A DNA stretch of 47,385 nt from Actinobacteria bacterium OV450. GTDB lineage: Bacteria; Actinomycetota; Actinomycetes; Streptomycetales; Streptomycetaceae. This document shows, in pieces, positions 32,251-40,159 of this stretch. The notes under the pieces are model-generated. The model saw only the letters and a program-made list of their open reading frames with translations. It was not told the origin of the DNA and made no database searches. The stretch spans positions 1-47,385 of the forward strand of contig LJCW01000343.1 of NCBI GenBank assembly GCA_001298555.1, written 5' to 3'. Within the stretch, counting starts at the first letter, position 1, and each line of letters begins with the position of its first letter. Made by a program: the position numbers and the translations under genes.

Positions 32251-32655
32251 TCAGTCCGCGATGCGTCGCACGGGCTGTCCCGTGATGCGGGCGATGGTCT
32301 CGAAGTCCGCGTCCTGGTGGAGGACGGTCAGCTTGTGGTGCTGCGCGGTGACGGCGACGAGCAGGTCCACCGGGCTCGCGCACTGGTGGCAGCCTTCGTC
32401 GGCCAGCCTCTGCTGGAGTGCCGAGGCGTCCTCCCAGACGGAGTCGCGGGCCACGAAGTACGGGAAGGTCTCCCGCAGCAGGCCGTCGGCCTCGTAGTAG
32501 GCCGGGCGGCCCCCGACGGCACGCAGGAACTCCTGGCGCACCGGTTCGCACAGCCCCACGACTCCCGAGGTGACCGCCTCGTCCCCTGCGGGCGCGGCTT
32601 GCCGGCGGTGGAAGCGGACGAGTGCACTCGTATCGATCAGGAAGCCCTCGCTCAC
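32251..32655 (-). CDS. VapC-type PIN-domain ribonuclease toxin
   Basis: A 134-residue PIN-domain protein. The metal-binding acidic residues are visible: LIDTSALVRF (D8), CEPVRQEFLRAV (E about 40), SPVDLLVAVTA (D about 97) and HQDADFETIARIT (D about 117). VapC toxins cleave tRNA or rRNA. The GTG start overlaps the antitoxin stop (GTGA), a typical vapBC coupling. The gene is intact in length. Confidence 0.92.
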   Translation of the reverse strand: MSEGFLIDTSALVRFHRRQAAPAGDEAVTSGVVGLCEPVRQEFLRAVGGRPAYYEADGLLRETFPYFVARDSVWEDASALQQRLADEGCHQCASPVDLLVAVTAQHHKLTVLHQDADFETIARITGQPVRRIAD

Positions 32656-32891
32656 GCGGCGGATTGCCTTCCCGGCTCCCGCGCGCCCGCGTCGCCACCC
32701 TCGATGGCCGAGAAGTCGATCTCGCCATCGGCGACCATCTGCCGCATGCGCTCGACCGCGGCCGCTCTGCGGCGCCGGTCGGCGATCTCCGGCAGGGCGG
32801 CGTTCACGGTGTCCCGCTTGGTCGTGGTGCCGAGGTGCCGGGCCGCCTCCGCCGGGGCCTCGTCGTCAAGGTCGATCACCGTTCGGGACAT
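32652..32891 (-). CDS. VapB-type antitoxin
   Basis: A 79-residue antitoxin of the actinobacterial VapB family. The N-terminal ribbon-helix-helix-like part is RTVIDLDDEAPAEAARHLGT followed by TTKRDTVNAALPEIADRRRR; the C-terminal tail (GEIDFSAIEGGD) would bind VapC. ATG 32891 has GGAGG six bases upstream. A TGTATACA palindrome 20 bases upstream is the probable -10 and autoregulatory operator. Confidence 0.92.
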   Translation of the reverse strand: MSRTVIDLDDEAPAEAARHLGTTTKRDTVNAALPEIADRRRRAAAVERMRQMVADGEIDFSAIEGGDAGAREPGRQSAA

Positions 32892-32911
32892 CACAGCCTC
32901 CAGTCCGGGGG

Positions 32912-32919
32912 TGTATACA
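32912..32919 (-). promoter_or_regulatory. vapBC promoter -10 / operator palindrome TGTATACA
   Basis: A perfect 8-bp AT-centred palindrome 20 bases upstream of vapB, in an unusually AT-rich patch (with AAAAAA at 32926-32931). Read on the minus strand, TATACA can serve as -10; VapBC complexes commonly bind such palindromes. Confidence 0.5.
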
Positions 32920-32939
32920 ATTCCCAAAAAAGACATCAC

Positions 32940-33066
32940 TGGCGACCGGCCCTCTTCGAGCTGACCCGCGATCCTCGCAGCCCGTACTGGGCCGAGTACG
33001 GGGTCACCGTCGCCGACCCCGACGGCCACCGCCTCGTCCTGTGCTCCCGCACCTGGGGCCGAGCCG
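32940..33066 (+). pseudogene. C-terminal remnant of a VOC (glyoxalase/bleomycin-resistance) protein
   Basis: The plus strand reads ALFELTRDPRSPYWAEYG followed by VTVADPDGHRLVLCSRTWG in one frame, the characteristic last strands of VOC proteins (metal-ligand/turn region before the C-terminus). No start codon or N-terminal half is present: the sequence begins abruptly at the vapBC promoter and reads on without a stop into the antisense of the next gene. It looks like the surviving end of a gene replaced by vapBC or deleted. Confidence 0.6.
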
Positions 33067-33861
33067 CTACCGCGCCGGCCAGAACTGGGCGAGTGCCGCC
33101 TCCTGGTACGGGGCCGGGCTCACGCTCAGGTCGCCCGCGAACGGCCGGTCCAGCGCCATCACCAGCAGCAGGCTGAAGCCGATCAGCCCGGCCACCGCGG
33201 AGACGAACAGCAGCTGCATCTTCAGGCTGCGCAGGCCGAACAGGAAGGTGAGCGGGAGGATCACGAGCGCGCCCCCGTACACCAGGACCTGGAGCAGCAC
33301 CGGCAGGGACGTTTCGGCCATCGAGATGCGGGCCCGGCGTTGGGCGGCGACGTCGTTGATGCGGTCGACGGCCTCCTCGTAGAAGGTCTCGCTGCGGGTG
33401 CCGCTGGGCTCGTACGACTGCAACGCCCGGTAGAGGCCGTGCGTCTGCTCGGCGGTCGCGTCGTAGCTGGGGCGGCCGTCGCGCATCCTGGGCCACTGCA
33501 CTTCGACGACGGCGTGGACGTAGTCGCCCACCGCGCGCTCCACGCTGGCGCGTTCGGCCGGCGGGAAGGCCTCGGCGCTGCGCACCACGAGGGCCAGGTC
33601 GGTCGCCTCGGTCGCCACGACGGTCTCGGTGTTCTCCAGCTGCGTCCAGAGCGTGACGACGACGAAGGCGAGGATGATGCCGTAGATCGCGCCGAACATG
33701 CCGAGGGCCACCCCGACCATCTCGTTGTGTTCGCCGCCGGCCAGGTGCGGGAAGCGGCGGCGGGCGGCGACGCTGCCGCCCGCGGCGAGCGCGACGAAGC
33801 CGCCGACGAGGAGGACGCCGAGGGTGAAGGTGCTGAAGGTGTTGAGCAACCAGAGGATCAT
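33067..33861 (-). CDS. DUF4239 membrane protein
   Basis: A 264-residue membrane protein. Two helices at the N-terminus (TFTLGVLLVGGFVALAAGG; GMFGAIYGIILAFVVVTLW), a soluble helical middle with LENTETVVATEATDLALVV and YVHAVVEVQWPRM, and two helices near the C-terminus (LVYGGALVILPLTFLFGLR; LLFVSAVAGLIGFSLLLVMA) fit the DUF4239/bestrophin-like family. Function is unknown. Start ATG 33861; a GGGGGAG run is distant, so the start is not certain. Confidence 0.85.
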   Translation of the reverse strand: MILWLLNTFSTFTLGVLLVGGFVALAAGGSVAARRRFPHLAGGEHNEMVGVALGMFGAIYGIILAFVVVTLWTQLENTETVVATEATDLALVVRSAEAFPPAERASVERAVGDYVHAVVEVQWPRMRDGRPSYDATAEQTHGLYRALQSYEPSGTRSETFYEEAVDRINDVAAQRRARISMAETSLPVLLQVLVYGGALVILPLTFLFGLRSLKMQLLFVSAVAGLIGFSLLLVMALDRPFAGDLSVSPAPYQEAALAQFWPAR

Positions 33862-33922
33862 GGGCTGCTCAACGATCGACTCCCCCTGAGGGTCCGGCCG
33901 TGGACCGTCACCTCCCGGTCGG

Positions 33923-34213
33923 TCAGTGGACCGCCGGGGGCTTGGGGAGGCCGCTGCTCAGGGCGCTGCCCGCGCCGGTGAGGGAGGCGTCGGTGGCCTT
34001 GGTGGCGGAGCCGGCGGCGGACGCGGTCACGGCGAGGGCGGTCTTCGTGTCGTCCACGGCCTGGCCGGGGTGGTTGGCGATCTGGCCGATGCGCTTGGTG
34101 ACGGGCTGCCCCTCGATGGTCGGCCCGTCGGCGTGGGCGGCGACGGGGGTCAGGGCGAGGGCGGCGCCACTGGTGAGGACCAGGGCGGCGAGGCGGCGCT
34201 TCATGGCGTTCAT
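33923..34213 (-). CDS. Small secreted protein, function unknown (96 aa)
   Basis: Signal peptide MNAMKRRLAALVLTSGAALA and cleavage near AHADG. The mature part is Ala/Thr/Gly-rich, with TIEGQPVTKRIGQIANHPGQ and a C-terminal LSSGLPKPPAVH. It resembles the small secreted ATP-binding-like or chaplin-neighbour proteins that are common in streptomycetes, but no specific family is recognised. ATG 34213 is used; ATG 34204 is equally possible, and neither has a clear site. Confidence 0.7.
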   Translation of the reverse strand: MNAMKRRLAALVLTSGAALALTPVAAHADGPTIEGQPVTKRIGQIANHPGQAVDDTKTALAVTASAAGSATKATDASLTGAGSALSSGLPKPPAVH

Positions 34214-34287
34214 GCCGTGCAGAACGACCCGCGGGCCTCCCGGGTCACCGCCCCGCCCCACTTCGGGTGACCGCCGGGACCGCCGGG

Positions 34288-34581
34288 TCAGTCCTCGACG
34301 ACCAGGGCCGGGGTGGACTTCGTCAGGATCCCGCCGCGGAAGAAGGCCGGGCTGCGGCGTTCGGTGACCAGCATGATCACCAAGCCGAGGGCGAGCAGGC
34401 CGACGCCGATGACGAAGACGCCGCCGACGCCGAGGACGGTGGACCCGGAGCCGTACGACGGGTTCCACATGCCGACGAGGGTCTTGAGGAAGACGCCGGC
34501 GAGGAGGAGCCCGCCGAGCACCGGGAAGACGCCCTTGAAGAACAGGTCGCACGCGGAGCGACCGCAGGGGCCGTCTGCGCC
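34288..34581 (-). pseudogene. C-terminal remnant of an APC-family amino acid permease
   Basis: Directly after the aldehyde dehydrogenase stop, and in the same reading frame, the minus strand encodes RSACDLFFKGVFPVLGGLLL, GVFLKTLVGMWNP, a final helix GVFVIGVGLLALGLVIMLVT and RRSPAFFRGGILTKSTPAL. These are the last two helices and tail of an APC amino-acid permease. The other ten helices are gone and no start signal precedes it. The simplest reading is a deletion that joined the dehydrogenase end to the end of a former permease gene. A GTG-initiated short membrane peptide cannot be excluded. Confidence 0.65.
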
Positions 34582-36054
34582 TCAGGCCGTCCAGACGATC
34601 GACTGCATCTCGCTGTACGCGTGCAGCGCGTACGAGCCCACGTCCCGCCCGACTCCCGAGCGCTTGAAGCCGCCGAACGGCGCCTCCATGTTCCGGCCGA
34701 TCGTGTTCACGCCGACCCCGCCCGCCCGCAGCCGGCGCGCCACCCGGAACGCGCGGGCCGAGTCCCCGGACCACACGTAGCTCAGGAGGCCGAAATCGCT
34801 GTCGTTGGCCAGCCGGACCGCCTCGTCCTCGTCCCCGTCGAACGGCACGACCACCACCACCGGGCCGAAGATCTCCTCCCGGACCACCCGCATGTCGTTC
34901 GTGCAGTCCACCAGCAGCGTCGGCGCCACGTAGAAGCCGCGGCCCTCCCCGATCACCGGACGCTCGCCGCCGTACGCGATCCGCGCCCCCTCTTTGCGGC
35001 CGAGCTCGACGTACGACTCCACCCGGTCCCGGTGCGCCGCGGAGATCACCGGGCCGACCACGGTGCCCGCCGCCGCCGGGTCGCCGACCTTCATGAAGGC
35101 CAGGTAGCCGGTCAGCTTCTCGACCAGCCGCTCGTAGACCGCCCGGTGGACGATCACCCGGGTCGGTGCCGTGCAGATCTGGCCGCTGTAGAAGGAGAAG
35201 GTGGTGCCGATCCCCGTCACCGCCGCGTCCAGGTCGGCGTCCTCGAAGACGATCGCCGCGCCCTTGCCGCCGAGCTCCATCAGCTGCCGCTTCATCGATC
35301 GGCCGCAGACCTCCGCGATGCGCTGCCCGACGCCCGTGGAGCCGGTGAACGACACCATGTCCACGTACGGGGAGTCCACTGCGGCCTCGCCGACCTCGAC
35401 CGAGGCGCCGCAGACCACGTTGACCACACCGGCCGGGGCGCCCGCCTCGTGCAGGGCCTCGGCCATCTTGAACACCGACAGCGGGTCCTGCGGCGCCGGC
35501 TTGACCACCACCGTGTTGCCCATGGCCAGGGCCGGGGCCACCTTGCCCGCCGGGTTCGCCCACGGGTTGTTGTACGAGGTGATGCAGGTGACCACACCGA
35601 CGGGCTGGCGCACCTCCAGCGCCCCCAGGACGCTCGCCCTGCCCATCGGCCCGGCCTCGGTGACCTGCGGTGGCAGCCCGCGCTCGACCGGTTCGAGGGC
35701 TCCCTTCGCGTACCGCCGGAAGCGGGCGACCCCCACCCCGACCTGCATGCCGCGCGCGATCCCGGTCGGCGCGCCCGTCTCCGCCCGGGCGAGGGCCGAC
35801 CACGGCTCGTACTCGCGCTGCATGATGTCCGCGGCCCGGTCCAGGACCGCCGCCCGCTCCTCCGGGGCCGTACGGGACCAGCCCTCGAAGGCCTCCGCCG
35901 CCGCCCGCGCCGCCTCCTCGACCTGACCGCGCGAGGCCTCGGGCGCGAGCCCGACCACCGTCTCGTCCGCCGGGTTGACCACGTCGTAGTGACCGCCGGC
36001 CGGCTCCACCCACTCGCCTCCGATGTACAGCTTCTGCTGCGGGGTGCCGCTCAT
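34582..36054 (-). CDS. NAD(P)-dependent aldehyde dehydrogenase
   Basis: A 490-residue class-3-type aldehyde dehydrogenase. Active-site residues are in place: CITSYNNPW (catalytic Asn), MELGGK (E260), SGQICTAPTR (C294), SFTGSTGVG (cofactor loop), EEIFGPVVVV and APFGGFKRSGVGRD. It oxidises an unknown aldehyde to an acid. ATG 36054 overlaps the stop of the upstream deacylase gene by four bases, so the pair is translationally coupled. The genes probably act in one catabolic route with the LLM oxidoreductase upstream. Confidence 0.96.
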   Translation of the reverse strand: MSGTPQQKLYIGGEWVEPAGGHYDVVNPADETVVGLAPEASRGQVEEAARAAAEAFEGWSRTAPEERAAVLDRAADIMQREYEPWSALARAETGAPTGIARGMQVGVGVARFRRYAKGALEPVERGLPPQVTEAGPMGRASVLGALEVRQPVGVVTCITSYNNPWANPAGKVAPALAMGNTVVVKPAPQDPLSVFKMAEALHEAGAPAGVVNVVCGASVEVGEAAVDSPYVDMVSFTGSTGVGQRIAEVCGRSMKRQLMELGGKGAAIVFEDADLDAAVTGIGTTFSFYSGQICTAPTRVIVHRAVYERLVEKLTGYLAFMKVGDPAAAGTVVGPVISAAHRDRVESYVELGRKEGARIAYGGERPVIGEGRGFYVAPTLLVDCTNDMRVVREEIFGPVVVVVPFDGDEDEAVRLANDSDFGLLSYVWSGDSARAFRVARRLRAGGVGVNTIGRNMEAPFGGFKRSGVGRDVGSYALHAYSEMQSIVWTA

Positions 36055-37781
36055 CGCGTGCTCACCGTCCTCGTGTCGCGGCCCGAGCGGAGCACGGTCC
36101 CGGGGACCGCCCCCGTGACCCGGTCGTCCCGTATGGTCTCGACGCCGTTGACGCGTACGGACACGATGCCGATCGCGCGGGCGTCCAGCCTCGGGCTGTC
36201 GCCCGGCAGATCGTGGACGAGGGTGGCCGGGCCGGCCTCGATCCGCTCCGGGTCGAAGAGGACCAGGTCCGCGTGGAACCCCTCGGCGATCCGGCCGCGC
36301 TCGCGCAGCCCGAACAGCTGCGCCGGATCGTCCGTGAGCATCTTCACCGCCCGTTCCAGCGGCACCAGCTTGCGGCCGCGCAGGCAGTCCCCGAGGAAAC
36401 GGGTCGTGTACGGGGCCCCGCACATCCGGTCCAGGTGCGCGCCGGCGTCGGAGCCGCCGAGCATGACGTCCTCGTGCTGCCACGTCTCGGCGCGCAGCGC
36501 CCAGCTCGCCGGGTCGTTGTCGGTGGGCATGGGCCAGAGCACCGTGCGCAGCCCGTCGTTGGCGCAGATCTCGACCAGGCACTGGAAGGGGTCCTGGCCG
36601 CGCTCGGCGGCGATGTCGTTCACGACCCGCCCGGACAGGCCCTCGTTCTCCTCGCTGTACGTGTCCCCGATGACGTAGCGGCCGAAGTTCGCCAGGCGCC
36701 GGAAGACACCGGCCTCCTTGCTGTCGGCGCGGCGCAGCATCTCGGCCCGTACCTCGGGGTCGCGCAGCTTTGCGATCCGTTCGGGCACGGGCAGGCCGAG
36801 GACCTCCCCCCAGCCGGGGATCAGGTTCAGGGCGCAGAACGTGCCGAGGGACATGTTCATGGGGGTGAGGATCGGCATGGTCAGCGCGACGATGCGGCCG
36901 CCGGCCTTGCGGGCGCGTTCGCTCGGTACGAGCTGGCGCGGGACCCGTTCGGGGACGGCGGCGTCGATGGTGAGGACGTTCCAGTTCAGGGGGCGCCCGG
37001 CGGCGGCGCTCATCTCGATGAAGAGGTCGATCTCCTCGTCGGCGAACTGGTCGAGGCAGCCGGCGACGATCGCTTCGAGCTGGGTTCCCTCGTGTTCGGA
37101 GACGGCCTTCGACAGCGCGAGCAGCTCGGCCGGCTTGGCGTGGCGGGAGGCGACGGGGGCGCCGTCCCCGTCGGAGTGGGTGGCGGACTGGGTGGTGGAC
37201 AGGCCCCAGGCGCCTGCGTTCATGGCGTCGTGGAAGAGGTCGAGCATCTGCTGCATCTGCTCGGGGGTGGGCTGTCCCCCGACGGCGTCCGCGCCCATGA
37301 CGTGCCGGCGCAGGGCGCAGTGGCCGACCATGAAGCCGGCGTTGACGGCGATCCGGCCCTCCAGGGCGTCGAGGTACTCGCCGAATGTGGACCAGGTCCA
37401 GTCGACGCCCTCCTCCAGGGCCTTGAGGGCCATGCCCTCGACCTTGCTCATCATGCGGCGCGTGTAGTCGGCGTCCTCGGGGCGGTCGGGGTGCAGCGGG
37501 GCCAGGGTGAACCCGCAGTTGCCTCCGGCGACGGTGGTGACGCCGTGGTTCATGGAGGGGGTCGCGTACGGGTCCCAGAACAGCTGGGCGTCGTAGTGCG
37601 TGTGGGGGTCGACGAAGCCGGGGCACAGCACCAGCCCGTGCGCGTCTTCCGTGGTGCGGGCCTCTTCCGTGACGGTGCCGATGGCGACGATGCGGCCGTC
37701 GCGGATGCCGACGTCTGCGACGCGTGCGGGGGCGCCGGTGCCGTCGACGACGGTCGCGCCCTTGATGACGTGGTCGAGCAT
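36051..37781 (-). CDS. N-acyl-D-amino-acid deacylase / D-aminoacylase-type amidohydrolase
   Basis: A 576-residue metal-dependent amidohydrolase of the D-aminoacylase/dihydroorotase-like superfamily. Seen: the N-terminal VIKGATVVDGTGAPARVADV strand pair, metal site GFVDPHTHYDAQ, HGVTTVAGGNCGF, FMVGHCALRRHVMG, the late metal Asp region GGSDAGAHLDRM, and the C-terminal composite domain GRIAEGFHADLVLFDPERI. It may hydrolyse an N-acyl amino acid or a cyclic amide. ATG 37781 follows GAAGGGA at five bases. It is translationally coupled to the dehydrogenase gene downstream. Confidence 0.9.
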   Translation of the reverse strand: MLDHVIKGATVVDGTGAPARVADVGIRDGRIVAIGTVTEEARTTEDAHGLVLCPGFVDPHTHYDAQLFWDPYATPSMNHGVTTVAGGNCGFTLAPLHPDRPEDADYTRRMMSKVEGMALKALEEGVDWTWSTFGEYLDALEGRIAVNAGFMVGHCALRRHVMGADAVGGQPTPEQMQQMLDLFHDAMNAGAWGLSTTQSATHSDGDGAPVASRHAKPAELLALSKAVSEHEGTQLEAIVAGCLDQFADEEIDLFIEMSAAAGRPLNWNVLTIDAAVPERVPRQLVPSERARKAGGRIVALTMPILTPMNMSLGTFCALNLIPGWGEVLGLPVPERIAKLRDPEVRAEMLRRADSKEAGVFRRLANFGRYVIGDTYSEENEGLSGRVVNDIAAERGQDPFQCLVEICANDGLRTVLWPMPTDNDPASWALRAETWQHEDVMLGGSDAGAHLDRMCGAPYTTRFLGDCLRGRKLVPLERAVKMLTDDPAQLFGLRERGRIAEGFHADLVLFDPERIEAGPATLVHDLPGDSPRLDARAIGIVSVRVNGVETIRDDRVTGAVPGTVLRSGRDTRTVSTR

Positions 37782-37796
37782 GACGTCCCTTCTCTC

Positions 37797-37974
37797 GGGG
37801 CTCCGCCCCGGACCTCCGTGCCTCGAGCGCCGGCGGGGCTGGTTTTGGCTGCGGCCGGTGTTCGCGCTGCGCGCCGCGTCCCGGGGCTCCGCCCCGGACC
37901 CGCGCCTCAAACGCCGGCGAGGCTGGCTCTGGCCCCGACGGGGCATTTCCAGCCCCGCCGGCCTTTGAGGCGCG
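37797..37974. repeat. Streptomycete intergenic REP-like repeats and long hairpin
   Basis: In the 336-base gap between the LLM and deacylase genes, GGGGCTCCGCCCCGGACC occurs exactly twice (37797, 37883). A 26-base arm at 37901-37926 pairs with 37949-37974 (two mismatches; 22-base loop), and a related arm lies at 37821-37842. These CGCCGGCG/TTTGAGGCGC elements are widespread between streptomycete genes and may attenuate or terminate transcription, so the deacylase-dehydrogenase pair probably has its own promoter. The remaining gap to 38117 shows no gene. Confidence 0.8.
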
Positions 37975-38117
37975 GGGGTTCGGGGGCCGAGCCCCCGACG
38001 GCGGCGCCGCAGCCGACGGGGGAGCCTCCGTGCCCCGGCCGGTGGCCGCCCGGTCGGGGCACGGCAGGGGCGGCGGTCCGGGAAGACGCCGTCCCCGTAC
38101 GGGGGCCCGCAGGGCTG

Positions 38118-39239
38118 CTACGCGGCCTGGCGGAAGCGCGTCGTGCGGTGGACCGGGTCCGTGTCGATCTTCGGGATGACGTGCTCGCCGATGAGCTTGA
38201 CGGTGGTCATCGTGTCCTCGTACGAGACGCCGGTCGGCAGGCCGAAGGACAGCTGGTCGGCGCCCGCCTGCTCCCACCGCTTGCACTGCGCGAGCACCTC
38301 GGACGGGTCCCCGCAGATCAGCAGCTCCTCGGCGATCAGCAGCTCGATGATCTCCGCGTTGTACTCGGGCAGCGTCTCGGGCCACTGCGGGATCGCCTCG
38401 GGCCGCGGGAAGGTGTCGTGGTAGCGGAAGACCAGGGACTGGAAGCGGTTCATGTTCGCGTTGACCGCGATCTCCACCGCCTTGTCGTGCGTCTCGGCGC
38501 ATATCGCGGTGGAGGTGACCATCACGTTGTCGTTGACGAACGCGCCGATGGCCTTGGCCTCCTGGATGGCCGTCTTGTACTGCTCCAGCACCCACTCCAT
38601 GTCGGAGACCTTCTGGACGCTGAACCCGAGGACGCCGAGGCCCTTCTTCGCGGCCATCGCGTACGAGGAGGGGGAGCCGGCGGCGTACCACATGGCCGGG
38701 TGGGCCTTGCCGTACGGCTTGGGGAAGATCTTCCGCGGGGGCAGCGACCAGTGCTTGCCCTGGAACCCCTCGTATTCCTCCTGGAGGAACATCTTGGGGA
38801 ACTCGGCGATGGTCTCCTCCCAGATCTCCTTGGTGTGGTTCATGTCCGTGATGCCGGGCAGGAACCCGAGAATCTCGTGGCTGCCCGCGCCGCGGCCGGT
38901 GCCGAACTCGAAGCGCCCCTTGGAGAGGTGGTCCAGCATGGCGACCTTCTCGGCCACCTTGACCGGGTGGTTCACCGGGGCCAGCGGGTTGAAGATGCCG
39001 GAGCCGAGGTGGATGCGCTCGGTGGCGTGGGCGAGGTAGGCGAGGAACACCTCGTTCGCCGACAGGTGCGAGTACTCCTCCAGGAAGTGGTGCTCGGAGG
39101 CCCAGGCGTACTTGAAGCCGGACTTGTCGGCCTGGATGACGTACTCGGTCTCCTCGATCAGCGCCTTGTGCTCCGCCTCGGGGTCGACCTTGGACCGCGC
39201 CTCAGGCACGTATCCCTGCACGAAGAGCCCGAATTCCAA
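38118..39239 (-). CDS. LLM-class flavin/F420-dependent monooxygenase-like oxidoreductase
   Basis: A 373-residue luciferase-like protein. Typical blocks are EFGLFVQGYVPEARSKVDPE, YAWASEHHFLEEYSHLSANE, LGSGIFNPLAPVNHPVKVAE, MLDHLSKGRFEFGTGRGAGSHE and the late HPAMWYAAGSPSS. The EHHFLEEYS loop resembles flavin-dependent alkanal/limonene-type monooxygenases more than strict F420 reductases. TTG 39239 is the start that gives the conserved N-terminus; its site AAGGA is 12 bases away. Two copies of the CTGACG-N3-CGTCAG operator lie upstream. It may be cotranscribed with the SDR gene only weakly, since 117 bases separate them. Confidence 0.92.
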   Translation of the reverse strand: MEFGLFVQGYVPEARSKVDPEAEHKALIEETEYVIQADKSGFKYAWASEHHFLEEYSHLSANEVFLAYLAHATERIHLGSGIFNPLAPVNHPVKVAEKVAMLDHLSKGRFEFGTGRGAGSHEILGFLPGITDMNHTKEIWEETIAEFPKMFLQEEYEGFQGKHWSLPPRKIFPKPYGKAHPAMWYAAGSPSSYAMAAKKGLGVLGFSVQKVSDMEWVLEQYKTAIQEAKAIGAFVNDNVMVTSTAICAETHDKAVEIAVNANMNRFQSLVFRYHDTFPRPEAIPQWPETLPEYNAEIIELLIAEELLICGDPSEVLAQCKRWEQAGADQLSFGLPTGVSYEDTMTTVKLIGEHVIPKIDTDPVHRTTRFRQAA

Positions 39240-39262
39240 GGGGGTTCACCGTCCTTCGATTT

Positions 39263-39277
39263 CTGACGTGTCGTCAG
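39263..39277. promoter_or_regulatory. Operator copy C: CTGACG-TGT-CGTCAG
   Basis: Perfect 15-bp palindrome, extended by T/A to 17 bp, 24 bases upstream of the LLM start at 39239. Confidence 0.75.
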
Positions 39278-39323
39278 ATTTGATGAATCGACTGTTCCAT
39301 CGCGGAAGCGGCAGCGTCAATAC

Positions 39324-39338
39324 CTGACGTCTCATCAG
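39324..39338. promoter_or_regulatory. Operator copy D: CTGACG-TCT-CATCAG
   Basis: A second copy with one mismatch, centred 61 bases from copy C (about six helical turns), which would allow cooperative binding or looping at the LLM promoter. It begins... upstream of copy C relative to the LLM gene and 19 bases beyond the SDR stop end. Confidence 0.65.
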
Positions 39339-39356
39339 ATACGCTTCGAAGCACAC

Positions 39357-40142
39357 CTAGAGGATGCTGACGCCCGCCATCCAGCCGCCGTCGATGACGA
39401 ACGGCTGGCCGGTGATGTACGAGGAGTCCTCGCTGCTCAGGAACAGGGCCAGCCTGGCGACCTCGTCGGGCCGGCCCACCCGCCCCATGGGCACGACCCG
39501 CCGGTAGAGCTCCGCCATCGCGTCCCGCGCCTCGTCGCTCGTGTTCTCCGGGTCCAGCAGCCCGGGATTGGCCATCGGAGTGTCCACGGCGCCCGGGCAC
39601 ATCGCGTTGACCCGTATCCCCTTGGCGGCCAGCTCCAGCGCCGCCACCCGCGTCAGGCCGACGATCGCCGCCTTGGTGGCCGCGTACGAGCCGACGTACG
39701 CCATGCCCGTCAGGCCCGTGTACGAGGACGTGTTGACGATCGTGCCGCCGCCGGCCGCCTCGATCTCGGGGGCGACCGTCTTGATGCCGAGGAACGCGCC
39801 GACCTGGTTGACCTGGACCAGCTGCTGGAACTCCTCCAGCGGCGTCGAGACCAGCTCGTTGAAGCGCAGGATGCCCGCGTTGTTGACCAGCCCGTCGATC
39901 CGGCCGAACGCCCCCTTGGCCGCCGCGACGGCCGCCGCCCAGTCCTCCTCCCGGCTCACGTCCATCCGTACGTACCGGGCGCGGTCCTCGCCCAGCTCCT
40001 CGGCCACGGCGGCGCCCTGCTCGTCCAGCACGTCACCGAGGAGCACCTTGGCGCCCTCGGCGACGAACAGCCGGGCCTCCTGCTCGCCCTGGCCGCGCGC
40101 CGCACCCGTGATGACGACGACGCGCCCGTCCAGCTTGCCCAT
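39357..40142 (-). CDS. SDR-family oxidoreductase, hydroxysteroid-dehydrogenase-like
   Basis: A 261-residue classical SDR. Motifs: TGAARGQGEQEARLF (cofactor loop), LVNNAGI, INTSSYTG region with catalytic Ser, YAATKAAI (YxxxK), IRVNAMCPGAVDTPM, and C-terminal YITGQPFVIDGGW. It resembles actinobacterial 3-alpha/20-beta-hydroxysteroid dehydrogenases and other NAD-linked alcohol dehydrogenases. Start ATG 40142, only 17 bases after the stop of the upstream LLM gene, so both form an operon under operator copy E. Confidence 0.93.
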   Translation of the reverse strand: MGKLDGRVVVITGAARGQGEQEARLFVAEGAKVLLGDVLDEQGAAVAEELGEDRARYVRMDVSREEDWAAAVAAAKGAFGRIDGLVNNAGILRFNELVSTPLEEFQQLVQVNQVGAFLGIKTVAPEIEAAGGGTIVNTSSYTGLTGMAYVGSYAATKAAIVGLTRVAALELAAKGIRVNAMCPGAVDTPMANPGLLDPENTSDEARDAMAELYRRVVPMGRVGRPDEVARLALFLSSEDSSYITGQPFVIDGGWMAGVSIL

Positions 40143-40159
40143 GCGGTGCCCCCTGAGGC

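Noticed and set aside
36213..39266. Long plus-strand frame antisense to the catabolic block
   Set aside because: Overlaps three recognised minus-strand enzymes, lacks domains and a start site.
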